From Cryphonectria parasitica EP155 (lineage: Eukaryota > Ascomycota > Sordariomycetes > Diaporthales > Cryphonectriaceae): a stretch of DNA of 64,000 nucleotides. Below the pieces are notes generated by a model, which was given only the letters and a program-made list of their open reading frames with translations, ran no database searches and was not told the origin of the DNA. The DNA lies in NCBI RefSeq assembly GCF_011745365.1, contig NW_024468915.1, positions 1,218,653 to 1,282,652 of the forward strand. Reading direction: 5' to 3'. This document shows, piece by piece, positions 23,867-34,910 of the stretch (its first letter is position 1; each line of letters opens with the position of its first letter). Position numbers and translations under genes: made by a program.

Positions 23867-26008
23867 TGTGCACACACAAGGCCAGCTTAGGCCGAGTGTC
23901 GAAGAAAAGAGAGGGTGGGGGAGGTGGGTTGGTAGGAGGGTGTCGTTGTGCGGGAAGCTGGGTTGCAGAAATGCGTGTAAGTGCCCGCTGTTCCCGAAAT
24001 AGGAGAAACAAGGCTCTGAAGTGGTCTGATAATCGCCGTTTCTGGGGCCACTCAGCCGGTCGGTTTCGGTGTGTTTGTTGGTTTCTCTTTCCCTTCAACT
24101 TTTGTTCTTTTGCCTGCAATAAGCGACTTCTTTCACTGGTCCGCAGATAATTTGAATGAGGGACACAGGAAAAAGTATTTTCAGGAGGATGGAAGACAAA
24201 GGTAATAAAAGATAATAAAGGGAAATGAGTCTGTGCGAAGCTGTGTGAAACTTTTCAAGACAGTCAAGGGAGTAGTCTCATGAATGGTACAGCCTTTTCA
24301 AAAGGAAACACATGGAAGCGGGGAAAGGAAGAGGGGGGAAAAAAAGAAAAGAGACTCTCTTCCAGGTGGGATACTTGAGATTCAGTATATATTAAGGGAG
24401 ATCAGGGTAGAACAACAAACAGCAACAGAGAGACACAGAGAGCCAGAGAAAGAGAGGAGAGAATACTGCACCCCGGAGTGGTAAGTGGAGCCACGAGGGC
24501 GTCAGCTCGAATACCCAGGGAATGGAATGGCACAACATCAGATAGGATCCAGAAGGGTGATATGATTACCTACCGAATCGGATGAGGCATGAAGAAGTAA
24601 GGTTCGTACCTAACCCCGGAGCTGGCCCTCGACTGGGCCCCAGCCAGGATGGGTCAGATGTAAGTGGTATGGGAAGCGAAATGGGCAGGTTGACCAGACT
24701 AAAGCAGCAGACGGGACGCCCTAAACCCCAGAATAACCCATCTACTATGGTAGAAAGGGCCTGACACGGCACCACTGAGGTGGCGACAGGGCACTACCGC
24801 ATGAGAGAGAGCGAGCCCATCGCGATCCTCCATCCCAACCCTGCACTTTCCCCTCTCCCCTCCCTCTCCCTCTTTCGTATGTTTCGTATTTTCTTAATCT
24901 CCTCCAGGCTCGATTTCTCGCTCCTTTTCACGACAGCCGGACCAGGCGAGAGGACCAGGAGGGGGCGACAAGATGGAGGGGGGGGGGGAGTAGATGGGAT
25001 GGAGTTCCTGTGGAGGAGGCCAAGGAGGAGAGCGACAAGGGAGGAGACGGCCCCAGAGAGACGGTGTTCGCGCTGGATCCTCCCCATTTAGACCCCGGCA
25101 CCCGTGGTCAAAGATCATCGAACAGCTGGCGGGTCCCGCAGCAGAAACAGCAGAGCCGCGAGGAGGAAACTTTCGACATGTGGTCAGGATGTCGTGAGGG
25201 CGGGCGATACAGGGAAGTTCGGCTGGGGAGGGGGGGAGAGGGGGAGGAAAGCTTGTCAGGGTCGAGGTGTGGTCCAGCAGGCGGAGCTTGGGTTAAAGAA
25301 AAAGAAAGAAAAAAATAGTGGTACGACGGGTGATGGCAAAAATGCGGGAATCGGTCGATACCGGCCCCCAAGCCCTTGCACATCCGCCCACAACAGCCTG
25401 TCAGCGGCGTGGCAGCGAGGCTACTGGGCCGCCATTGGCCTACCGAGCGCGAAAGAGGGCCACAGGGCCTGTCAGACAGCACCTGGACCCCAATCAGAGC
25501 ACTAGCTAGGCCCCCTCCCCCAACTAGGCCTTGCCGTTAGACCCTTATTGTTAATCCTCCTCTCCCTGGCCCCCTGTCCACTCCCTGGCCCCGAAATCTT
25601 TCGATCAAATATCCAAGACACCCCAGAATGACCTCAACGATGGCCCCGAAATCTGCCTTGGTCATGCTTACCAAAACTTTGCCCACAAAACCTCCCCCCT
25701 CCTTCCCTCCCCTGGTCCTTGACCTTTTTGTTCTTTTCGTCCGTTTCCGTGGGTTCCCGGTCTGCCAGTGTAAGATGCGGAGCCGTGCGGGTGCCGTCCG
25801 CATGAAGCCTCTATGGCCGAACGCATGCGCTGGAAACCTGAGCAACGTGGTGTGGTTGCACCTCAATGATCACCGCATTGCGCGGCGATCCGTGATGATC
25901 TTCCCGTTCCTTTCCGTGGCTGCTGCTGTTGCCTTGAAGCTGCAGTGTAATGCGAGATTCCCCTGGGGCCAGGCACCCAGAAGGCAGATCTTATGTCAGG
26001 ACCGTTTT

Positions 26009-26044
<36 letters not shown>

Positions 26045-26884
26045 CAAGGCGTAAGGCGTGCGTTCCTGGACGTGTGGCTTTAGGGTTCATGCACGCCGAG
26101 GAAGAGAAGGCCCAGGTGGCATGGTGGAACTGCATCGTCGTTTGAGTCGCGTCACTTGCACTAGGTTATGTAATCAGCCGCGCCTATCGTGACGTTTTGT
26201 CAGAAAAGAAGACTGGGCAGGGGATGGAATGCTCCGAGTTCTTCCTGATCCATACCTAGTCTGGTGGAAATTGGGATGACAATTCGCTACCGGTCTAGAG
26301 GGACAAAATGGACAGATCGAAGCCTGGGGTACTTTGAGATTCAAGATGGGGTTTGGGGTTCTAGTAAGAGTAGATCGAGATTTGGAGGGAAGAGAAGTGT
26401 CAAACTATAGCTTGGCTAGTGCCAGTGCGGCAAAGGGACTGGGCCCTCACAGAACACACGGCCTTCCAGGCCAATTTGTGGCCTCATACTGGATCGAGAA
26501 GGTGCTTGGACGACTCCGGACCTCTCAGCATTCTGCATGGCCCAAGATATGTGTGCCCTGGACCGCGCCGCCTTCCAGCACCTCTGTTTGGGACGGAGTA
26601 AATCGAGATGGGGCCCACAAGCAAGCCAATACCTGCCGACTATTTTATGATTCAAATACAACCAGGTCGATATATGCTTTAGCTAAGCCTGCAAGGGGTT
26701 GGGAGTGTTCAAGCATCGTGAGAAGTATGCTAAATGAAACGGGACGCTAACGAGAACCAACAAAAGATAAAAGAGGGGGAAGTAAGCAGAGGAAACGAAC
26801 AAATGCAGTAGCCAGGTACAGTCCAACCGAAAGATATTAATAAAATAATAAAAAAGAGACAAAAACACATGCATCTCTTGTTGA
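23867..26884. other. Long intergenic region with simple repeats, no supported protein gene
   Basis: Three kilobases upstream of the unknown polyQ gene, up to the tRNA. Present are an 11-G run at 24978-24988, purine-rich blocks between 24290 and 25320, and an AGT triplet repeat at 26011-26043. Several open frames exceed 100 codons (24780-25091, 25104-25505, 25628-26083, 26334-26750). All overlap frames on the opposite strand, look compositionally random and show no family motif. Confidence 0.55.
26011..26043. repeat. AGT trinucleotide repeat
   Basis: Eleven consecutive AGT units in intergenic DNA; a simple sequence repeat with no assigned role. Confidence 0.95.
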
Positions 26885-26956
26885 TGCCCACTATCAGAAT
26901 CGAACTGATGACCTTATCATTACTAGTGATACGCTCTACCACTGAGCCAAGCGGGC
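26885..26956 (-). tRNA. tRNA-Thr (anticodon AGT)
   Basis: The minus strand folds as a 72-nt cloverleaf without intron. The acceptor stem GCCCGCT pairs with AGTGGGC with one G-T pair; discriminator A follows. The D stem GCTC/GAGC encloses AGTGGTA. The anticodon stem TATCA/TGATA encloses loop CTAGTAA, giving anticodon AGT (Thr, ACU codons, read with inosine). The T arm is ATCAG-TTCGATT-CTGAT. The internal A box TGGCTCAGTGG matches the Pol III consensus exactly, and the B-box core GTTCGATTC is present. CCA is not encoded, as expected for a eukaryotic nuclear tRNA. Confidence 0.96.
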
Positions 26957-27238
26957 TACTTGTTCATGACTAACTTGTATCAAGCAATACCTATATTCCT
27001 TATGGAATCTCTCGCTGTAACCCTGTAACTTTCAACCCTGGTGTGCTGTCAAGCTTGACCTCATTTGGAGATGGAAACGTGAGGTGACCTTTCCTCGAGA
27101 TCTCCCCACAACATTCATTCTTTCCAGTTCAGAAATTCCTTTGACTTTTTTTTTCGTGTTGTTTTACGAAGCGGTGGTGTGGGGATGCATTGCGTCTAGC
27201 AAATCACGACATCTGCATTTTTCATCCATCTCTTCTTG

Positions 27239-30200
27239 ATGCTACCCTCACGCGTGGGGCCGTCGCGCATCCTGAACGGCTCAACGCGATGCTCTGCACG
27301 CCAGTGCACTTGGGGAAGATTATCCAGGAGCTTGCCCAGCACCAGCACCAGTCGACAGATAACTAGCTGCAACAGATATGGCGGCACACTGTCTCTGGGT
27401 CAAAGACCGTCCTGTGAGCTTCCCCAGATCCAACGCCAGGTCCGGGGTAAGAAGACCAAGACGGTGGTGAGCCTGGATGACCTTCCCCAGGGCGTGATTC
27501 GCTCAGATGCACTGCCAGCTCTGGAGGACGAACCACCAGTCGTGCCGTCCTATCCTACGGTCGTTCTGCAGGCGCGTCGGAACATGCAAAAGTTTGACAA
27601 TTGCGTCTTGTTGACACGGGTGGGCGGTTTCTATGAGCTCTACTTTGAGCATGCGGAGGAATATGGCCCGCTGCTGAATCTCAAGGTTGCTAAGAAGAAG
27701 ACGGCCGCTGGGTCAGTATCAATGGTAACAGGAAATCTCCCCCCTGCTAAACCTAAGATCCGCTTGTTGTGTTTTGTTTTCTTGGACGGGTATCGTATGT
27801 TGTGCCCTGGTGGGTAGCGCCATGTCCCAGAGTCTTCTGACCCAATTCTCTATATTCGATCACAGGCCGGGTTCCCTTTCTTCCAATTAGATCGATTCCT
27901 CAAGATCTTGGTTCAGGACCTGAATCGATACGTCGCCGTTGCGGAGGAGTTCCCTAACAATGCGCCCGAGAAAGTCAAGTCTGGTGGCCTAATGCACGAT
28001 CGAAAGGTCGCGCGCATAATCACCCCAGGCACGCTCATCGACGAGCAGTTCATGGATCCATACGCCAACAACTATGTCATGGCTATACATCTGCCGAGAG
28101 ACCAGACGGCCGCTGAAGAGGGGCCGGATCCTTCTCCTGCTGGTGCTGCTGCTCTTGGGTCTGTCTCGGATGCCGTGTCTCCTGATGCGGCTGCGGATGT
28201 CTCCGCGCCCATCGGCCTCGCGTGGTTGGACCTATCGACAGGTCACTTCTTCACACACGCCACGAAATTGAGCTCTTTAGGCTCGATGCTCTCCCGTATC
28301 TCCCCGAGGGAGGTCGTATTGGACGAGGACTTGCAATCCGACACCGGTCACGAGATATTCTCCATCCTTGCCGAGGAGGGGCATCTCATCACGTACGCGC
28401 CCCAGGGTGAGCTGACGGCTATCTCCGACTGGGCACCCATGCTCGAGTCCGAGATCCCACCGCAGAGTGTAGAAACGTTCACCCAAGATGAGGTCAGGGC
28501 GGGGAGCCTTCTGCTGCACTACGTCAAGGACCGGCTGCAGGGGATCAGTATGAAGCTGCAGCCTCCACTGCGTCACGAGACCATGCAGGTGATGAATATT
28601 GACAAGAATGGCATGCGCTCTCTCGAGATCAAGCAGACCATCCGAGACGGCGGGTTCCGTGGCAGCCTGCTGCACGCCATCAGGAGGACAGTGACAAAGA
28701 GCGGCGCCCGCCTGCTCAACGAATGGCTCAGCGCGCCTTCTTCTTCTTTAGATGTCATCCGTTTCCGCCAGGACCTTGTAGCCTGCTTCATTGCCGACGA
28801 ATCACTACGAGAAGGTATCACACTGCTATTACGACGAAGCCATGACTCCCAGAGGCTGGTACAGAAATTTGCGCTGGGCAGGGGAGATCCGGACGATCTC
28901 GTGGATCTGGCCAGCACCATCAAGGCTACAGAAGACATTGTCCTTCTGCTCCTGGGAGCTGTTCCTGCTCATGATGCTGAACCGCCCGCAGAGAAGGACT
29001 GTCTCCGAAAAATGACCGAGCGCATCGTCCTCGACAGCCCGCGCAAGCTCGCCCGCCGGATCCGCGAAGCTATCGATGAGGAGGGTATCGTTCAGCAGCA
29101 CCAGATGGACGATGACGAAGCCAGCAGTATGACTGCGCTGGCCCAGGCGGTGGTCGACACCGAGGGCGCAGCCGAGGACTCCTCCCTCCTCCCCAAATCC
29201 GCCAAGAAGCGCAAGCCCGTCTCCATCCGCGACTACTATGGCGAAGACAACGAAGTATGGATAATGAAGCCAGACGCCAGCCCCCACCTGAAGCGTCTGC
29301 ACGCCGAGCTCGAATCCCTCCTGGCCGAGCGCGACGCGCTCGCCGAGAACCTGCGCACACGGCTCGAGGCGCCCTCGCTCACACTCAAGTGGACGCCCGG
29401 GCTCGGCCACATCGCGCACATCAAGGGCCGGCGCGACCTCAGGAACGCCAGCCTGTCAGACATCCCGAACCTGACGGGCCGCTCGACGGCGTCCTCGCGC
29501 TCGTTTCACCTGCCCGAGTGGACAGAGCTGGGCCGCCGGCTGGACCAGGCCCGCCTGCAGATCCGTGCCGAGGAGCAGCGCGTCTTCGCCGAGCTCAGGC
29601 AGCAGACCGTGCTCAATATCGTCAAGCTGCGCCGGAACGCGGGCGTGCTGGACGAGCTGGACATTGCGACCTCGTTCGCGCGACTGGCTGTCGAGGGTAA
29701 CCTCGTCCGGCCGGTCCTGAACAACGGCACGGCGCATGTCATTGTGGGCGGCCGACACCCGACCGTCGAAGGCGGGCTGAGGGAGGCTGGCAGGACGTTT
29801 ACGAGCAATGATTGTTTCGTGGGCGCCGGCTCGTCTCCCACCTCCAAGACAAGTCCCATCTCCAAGAAAAGAACCACCTCCAGATCAGCATCAGCATCAT
29901 CATCATCATCATCATCACAACAACACGGTCGGGTCTGGCTCATCACAGGCCCCAACATGGCCGGCAAATCGACCTTCCTCCGACAAAACGCCCTCATCAC
30001 AATCCTCGCGCAGATCGGCTGCTACGTGCCAGCCTCGTACGCGGAGATGGGCATCGTAGACGCCATGTTCAGCCGCGTGGGCTCCGCCGACAATCTGTAC
30101 CGCGACCAGAGCACCTTCATGGTCGAGATGCTCGAGACGGCCACCATCCTGCGGCAGGCCACGCCCCGCTCGTTTGTCATCATGGACGAGATCGGGCGGG

Positions 30201-30568
30201 GCACGACCCCGGAGGACGGGTGCGCCGTGGCGTTTGCGTGCCTGCATCACCTGGTCACGTTGAATCGGTGCCGGACGCTGTTTGCAACGCACTTTCACGG
30301 GGTCGCTGATCTGGTGGCAGAGCACGGGATGCGGGTAGAGGACGGAGGGGACAAGGGGACCGTGGAGATGTATTGTACGGATGTGGCCGAGGACGAGCAA
30401 GGAGGGTTTGCCTATGTGCACAAGCTACGGAGGGGCATCAACCGACAGAGCCATGCGCTCAAGGTCGCGAGGCTGGCAGGACTGCCTGAGGCGGCGATGC
30501 GTACAGCGAGGGAGGTCTTGGTCCCTCAGCAGGAGAAGACGACGACAGTGAACAAGCTGGGGGGGTAG
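27239..30568 (+). CDS. MSH1: Mitochondrial DNA mismatch repair protein MutS homologue 1
   Basis: MutS-family ATPase that maintains mitochondrial DNA. Exon 1 is 27239-27724 and exon 2 is 27866-30568; the 141-nt phase-0 intron (GTAACA...CACAG) lies in SVSM-AGFPFF. The product has 1062 residues. The N-terminal 70 residues are rich in Arg, Ser and Thr with few acids, as in a mitochondrial presequence. The mismatch-recognition domain has GGFYELYFEHA, keeping the Phe-x-Glu motif, then the connector, lever/clamp and ATPase domains. ATPase motifs are Walker A GPNMAGKST, the DQSTFMVEM loop, Walker B VIMDEIGRGTTPEDG and FATHFHGVADL. A Ser/Lys-rich insertion of about 30 residues lies just before Walker A. 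The ATG at 27239 is the first in frame. Confidence 0.96.
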
Positions 30569-31167
30569 AGCGCCACATGTCAAAATTACAAGTCCGAGCG
30601 GCTGGGTGAGAGTCACTATACATGTCCATGGGGCAAAGAGACCCGTGGGTCATGCGAGAGAGAAATCTGTACAACTTTTCCGTGCGTTAGCAAATATACC
30701 CCCCACTATGCAACGATCTGAACAATGTCCTGGAAGGGTGATAAGTGTCTCATAGGGTGGTGATGGGTTGTCATCAGGTAGTTCAGGGTTAAAAAGCTCT
30801 TGTGTTGTTTTTTTATAATCTTCGACACGTTCCTTGGGCCAAGAAGAGAGAAAAAAGAATGAGAGAAAAAAAGTGCTCACCATTTACAATTCAGGCTCTC
30901 CGCATCTTGATCTGTCACGAATGCAGCAAGATATGGCCCAGGGTATGGGAGTAAATGATCCGTAGTTGTTGAACTACCTCAAAAGGGGCACTTTCCTCCC
31001 CCAGTAAACTCCCCAATCTGACGAACCACGTCAACCCTTTTTTTCTTCTGTTTAATTCTCCGCTTTCTGAAAGACTTTCGTGCTGGATTGTGCTTGTCTT
31101 TGGAACACGCCTGTTTGCTGTCGTTCGATCGTCAGCAGGTTTTGTCATCGAGAGAGAGACATGACAT
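30569..31167. other. Convergent intergenic region (MSH1 / RPP0 3' ends)
   Basis: About 600 bp between convergent genes, expected to be the two 3' UTRs. The open frames at 30650-30883 and 30915-31331 are antisense or random. Nothing else found. Confidence 0.55.
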
Positions 31168-32225
31168 TTAGTCGAAGAGACCGAAGCCCATGTCGTCATC
31201 CTCCTCCTCTTCCTCCTCCTCCTTCTTCTCCTCAGCGGCAGGGGCATCGGCAGAGTCGCCACCAGCAGCAGCCACAGGGGCGGCAGCGGCGTAGGCATCC
31301 GGGTTGGCGATGCGGTCCTTGAGCTCCTCAATCTCGGGCCAGCTGATCTCGGTCTCGATGGCGACAGCCAGGACCTTCTTGTAGCCGTTGACCAGGGAGT
31401 GCATGATGGACGGCAGGGTGGGGTAGTTGAGGGCCAGGGAGATGGTGGCGATGGTGGTCACGGCGCTGGAGAAGGACTTGAGCAGCTGGTCCTCGCTGAT
31501 GTCCAGGACGGAGGGGGGGAAGCAGTTGCCCTGGTCGTAGACCTGCTCAACAGCCAGACCGTAGGTGAAGGGCGAGATGTTGAGCATGTTGAGCAGGGTA
31601 GCCTCGGAGGGGCCGACCTTGCTGCCGGCCTCAACGAGCTTGAGGTCGGTGGTGATTTCGATGGTACCACGAGCGATCTTGGTGGGGACACCGAGGGCCT
31701 GGAAGAAGGAGGTCTTGCCAGGCTCCATACCGGTGTTGCCAGCGGGGACCCAGACATCATCGGGGGCGACGGCACCAGCACGGGCGGGAGCGGCGACCTT
31801 GTTGTCGAGGATCTTGTCACGGATGGCCTTGAGGTCACCGTTGGTGAAGACGAAGCCGACGTTGCCCTTGACGTAAGGCAGGAGGCGCTCGTACTCGGGG
31901 GTGTCGGCGATGAAGGTCTTGAGGGCACGGCGAACCTGTATTGAGAGGAAAATTGAGTATTAGTACTGATGCGCGACCGCCTTTTTTTTTCCCCCTCTTC
32001 CCTTCATTTCTTGTTCCTTGTTTTTCTTCAAGAATCACTACCAAGACATACCATGGTGTTCTTGCCCATCAGGACGACGGCCTCGCCACGGAGGGCCTGA
32101 CGAATCTCGTGCATCTGCTGAGACGAGACATTGTCGACGCCGACGATGAAGACGGACTGGTACTCCTCGAGCAAGCCCTTGAGCTTGTCGAAGTAGCCGG
32201 CCTTGTTAGCGGATTTGCCCCCCAT
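31168..32225 (-). CDS. RPP0: 60S acidic ribosomal protein P0
   Basis: Stalk base protein of the large ribosomal subunit; with P1/P2 it recruits translational GTPases. Exon 1 (32225-32052, 58 codons) ends in VVLMGKNTM and exon 2 (31935-31168) begins VRRALKTF; the 116-nt intron (GTATGT...TACAG) is phase 0. The protein has 313 residues, normal for P0. It starts [20 protein letters not shown], has the L10-type rRNA-binding domain, a P1/P2-binding middle, an Ala-rich hinge and the universal acidic tail ending [10 protein letters not shown]. Strong codon bias (C/G-ending codons) fits high expression. It is divergent from TRM82. Confidence 0.97.
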
Positions 32226-32632
32226 GTCTTCTTTTAGCTGTCGAAGCTGAAGAAAGGATGTTTAAGGGCAAATGAAGTTGAGGTATTGAGAATAAAAGGT
32301 TGGGTCTGGTTGTCGAGATTGACTTGACGTTGACGATAGTGGTGGGGGGATGGGAAAGTTTGCGCGAGGCTCCATTTGCACGTTTGATTTTATTCTTGTG
32401 GGTGCCAGTGGCTGACTCGTCCGTGCCTCACACTAGCCACGGTTGTGGCTTGAACGTGACTTTTCTTTTCTCCCCTGGTCCTTTTCTCAGTCTTATCGAT
32501 AAGACCCATTTCTGGAACTTTTTCTAAGATCGTCTGGGGGGACAAATCCCACTTTGGGGGGTGTTGACTTCCTAACGCCGGAAAAGTATAACCAAGACCA
32601 TCTCAACCAGTGAGGAGACGAGAGCTCTGAAG
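32226..32632. promoter_or_regulatory. Divergent promoter RPP0 / TRM82
   Basis: 407 bp between start codons of a ribosomal protein gene and a tRNA-modification gene. A perfect 16-bp palindrome lies at 32490-32505, and a pyrimidine-rich block (32459-32488) lies directly beside it. Such T/C-rich blocks are common near fungal ribosomal protein promoters (general knowledge). Confidence 0.65.
32490..32505. promoter_or_regulatory. Perfect 16-bp palindrome with two opposed GATA cores
   Basis: GTCTTATCGATAAGAC reads the same on both strands. It contains CTTATC and GATAAG, so two HGATAR-like sites back to back, and the TATCGATA core also present upstream of NOP14. It is 127 bp from the TRM82 ATG and 264 bp from the RPP0 ATG. 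A protein-binding site is inferred; the factor is unknown. Confidence 0.6.
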
Positions 32633-34448
32633 ATGGTCAAGTTCCCCTTCCATGGGGTTCAGGTCGGCGATGGTGTCCTTTTCGCCACGAGGGCTGGGAA
32701 CATCCACTCGTTCAATATCGCAGATGGCTCTCACATCTCATGCTGGAAATATCCAGTAGACCCCAAAGAACAGAAGTCGAAATTGGTCATTGATGTGTCC
32801 GAGACGTCAACGCCCACGCTGTCGCAGGACGACCAGGGCCCTCCAGCCAAGCGCGTCAAGCTTGACGGTGGCGATGCCGTGGCTGAGGTGACGGGGGGAA
32901 ATGGATCATCAGCAGGTGTGCCGCCTTCTTCTGAGGCTCTTGGCGAGGACACGCCAAAGAAGGGCAAGAAGAACAAGAAGAACCTGGCCCGACCTGGCCC
33001 ATTGACACAGCCCTCTGACCGTCCCATGGTCATTCTTATGACCTCTGCCAAGGATGGCAGTTATCTGGTCGCCGTCACCTCAGACAAGTCTGTTTGGGTT
33101 TTTGAGCATGACGGTCAGGGCGAGCTCAAGCAGCTCAGTCGTAGGTACGTAGATTCCCTCTCATGGTCACAAAACGTCTTTGTGTGAAAAGAGACCCTGT
33201 GTGGACCCTAGGCGGTGGCCTCACTGCCAAACTTAAGAGTGATCGATCACATGAAAAACAAAGACAGTATACTCACGAAATCGACAGACGCATGCCTAAG
33301 CGCCCCTGCTCGATAGTCCTCACTCCAGACAACAAGGACATTCTCGCAGCCGACAAGTTCGGCGACGTCTACTCCGTCCCTCTGATTCCCTCCGAGCAGC
33401 CGCCGCAGCCAACAACAGAGGGAGCCTCCCCCGCCGCCTCCTCCCCTCCCCCACCAACCCGAAATGCCTACACGCCCCAGGCCAGCGAGCTCACCGTGCA
33501 CACCAAACGCAACCGCCAGGCCCTGCTCGACCAGGTCATCTCCAAGACCAACCCCAAGGCTCATCGCGGCACCCCGCGCCGTGTCGACGAGTCCTTCGAG
33601 CGGCACCTGCTGCTCGGCCACGTATCTCTCCTCACCGCCGTGACGCTTGGGTTCGACGCCCAGGGCCGGCGGTACATCATCACCGCGGACCGTGACGAGC
33701 ACATCCGCGTGTCGAGGGGCACGAGGGAGCAGGCGCACGTCATCGAGGCGTTCTGCCTGGGCCACGAGGAGTTTGTCAATCGGCTCTGCGTCCCGGAGGG
33801 CATGGGGGATCTGCTTGTGAGCGGTGGTGGAGATCCGGACCTGTTTGTCTGGAGGTGGAGGGACGGAGCGGCGCTGGCTAGGGCGGACTTGTTGGGCGCG
33901 GTGAAGAACACGACGCCGGAGGCGACCAAGGTTGCTGTCACGGCGTTGTGCAGCTGGCGGCCTAGTCCAACGGAGGCATGGACGAGGGTTGTGGTAATTT
34001 GTGAACGGTGAGTCTTTGATTTGATTATTCCATCACAGAACAGTGTTTGTCCGTGGAGCTCGCTGGCTAATTGCACACGCACAGCGTTCCTGTTCTCTTC
34101 ATCTATACCCTACAGAGCTCTGCCTCTCTAGAGTTCTCTGCAGCCGTCAGGCTCCCTGGTAATCCACTGGACGTTGGTGTAGTCAGCGGTAAAGAGCTGG
34201 TCGTCACCGTCGATCGGGACCAGAAGGATGCTAACCAGGACGCATTAGAGAAGTCCATTCTGGGTGTGAAATACACAGATGGCGAGTATGTGGTCTCGGA
34301 TGACCTCATCAAGGAGCTCCCTGATCTAGGCGCAGAGGATCAAGACATATCATCCGAAGAGCTGCAGAGCCTGCTGTACAGTGCGGAGACACTGCGCAAA
34401 TTGGAAACTGGAGATGCGGAAAAGGAGGCTGGAGGGTACGGAGAGTAG
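32633..34448 (+). CDS. TRM82: tRNA (guanine-N7-)-methyltransferase non-catalytic subunit, WD repeat
   Basis: WD-repeat partner of Trm8; the complex makes m7G46 in tRNA. Three exons (32633-33144, 33288-34007, 34085-34448) give 531 residues; the introns are 143 nt and 77 nt, both after the second base of a codon (SRR-RMPKRP and ICE-R-VPVLF). Family landmarks are the N-terminal ATRAGNIHSFN, LAADKFGDVYSVPL, LLLGHVSLLTAV, YIITADRDEHIRVSR and FCLGHEEFV with LLVSGGGDPDLFVW. A Lys-rich, probably disordered insert (PKKGKKNKKN) separates blades in the N-terminal part, as in other filamentous fungi. Pairing with RPP0 in a shared promoter suggests coordinated expression with translation genes (inference). 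Confidence 0.94.
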
Positions 34449-34910
34449 ACAGGCACAGCATCGGCATGAGATACCAAGATCAACAACAAACAAATCAACC
34501 TAAAAAAGCAAAATTAATTCATGTTCTTGAAAAGCGTTCTTAAGCAGATAACTTCCTGCACCTGATCTCAGATGTCATTTCTATGCCTCTGAACGCCAGC
34601 CACAATCGTCCTATCATGATAAAGAAACCCAAGGAAAACCCGACTGGTTGCCGCTTTATGCTCTAGTCATCATAGTTGGGCTGACCCGTCATTTCCTCCG
34701 ACACTGGCCCAGGACGAGTCTTGACTGCCTCTTCTGCGATGGAGCTGTGCCAGAAAGGTGTTCCAAGTCTCCAACCAGAGACACACCTCATCAAACTATT
34801 CCATCACCCACGTTTTCCATTCCACGGCCGCGGGTCTAACAATAACAGGTACACAGAATCATGGCGCATTTGTATGGGGGTATGGTTAGATCATTGTTGC
34901 TGTAGAGCAT
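34449..34910. other. Convergent intergenic region (TRM82 / DnaJ 3' ends)
   Basis: 460 bp between convergent genes, expected to be 3' UTRs. No gene, RNA or repeat recognised. Confidence 0.55.

Noticed and set aside
25628..26083. 151-codon frame including a Val run
   Set aside because: The Val run is the AGT repeat; the rest has no recognisable content.
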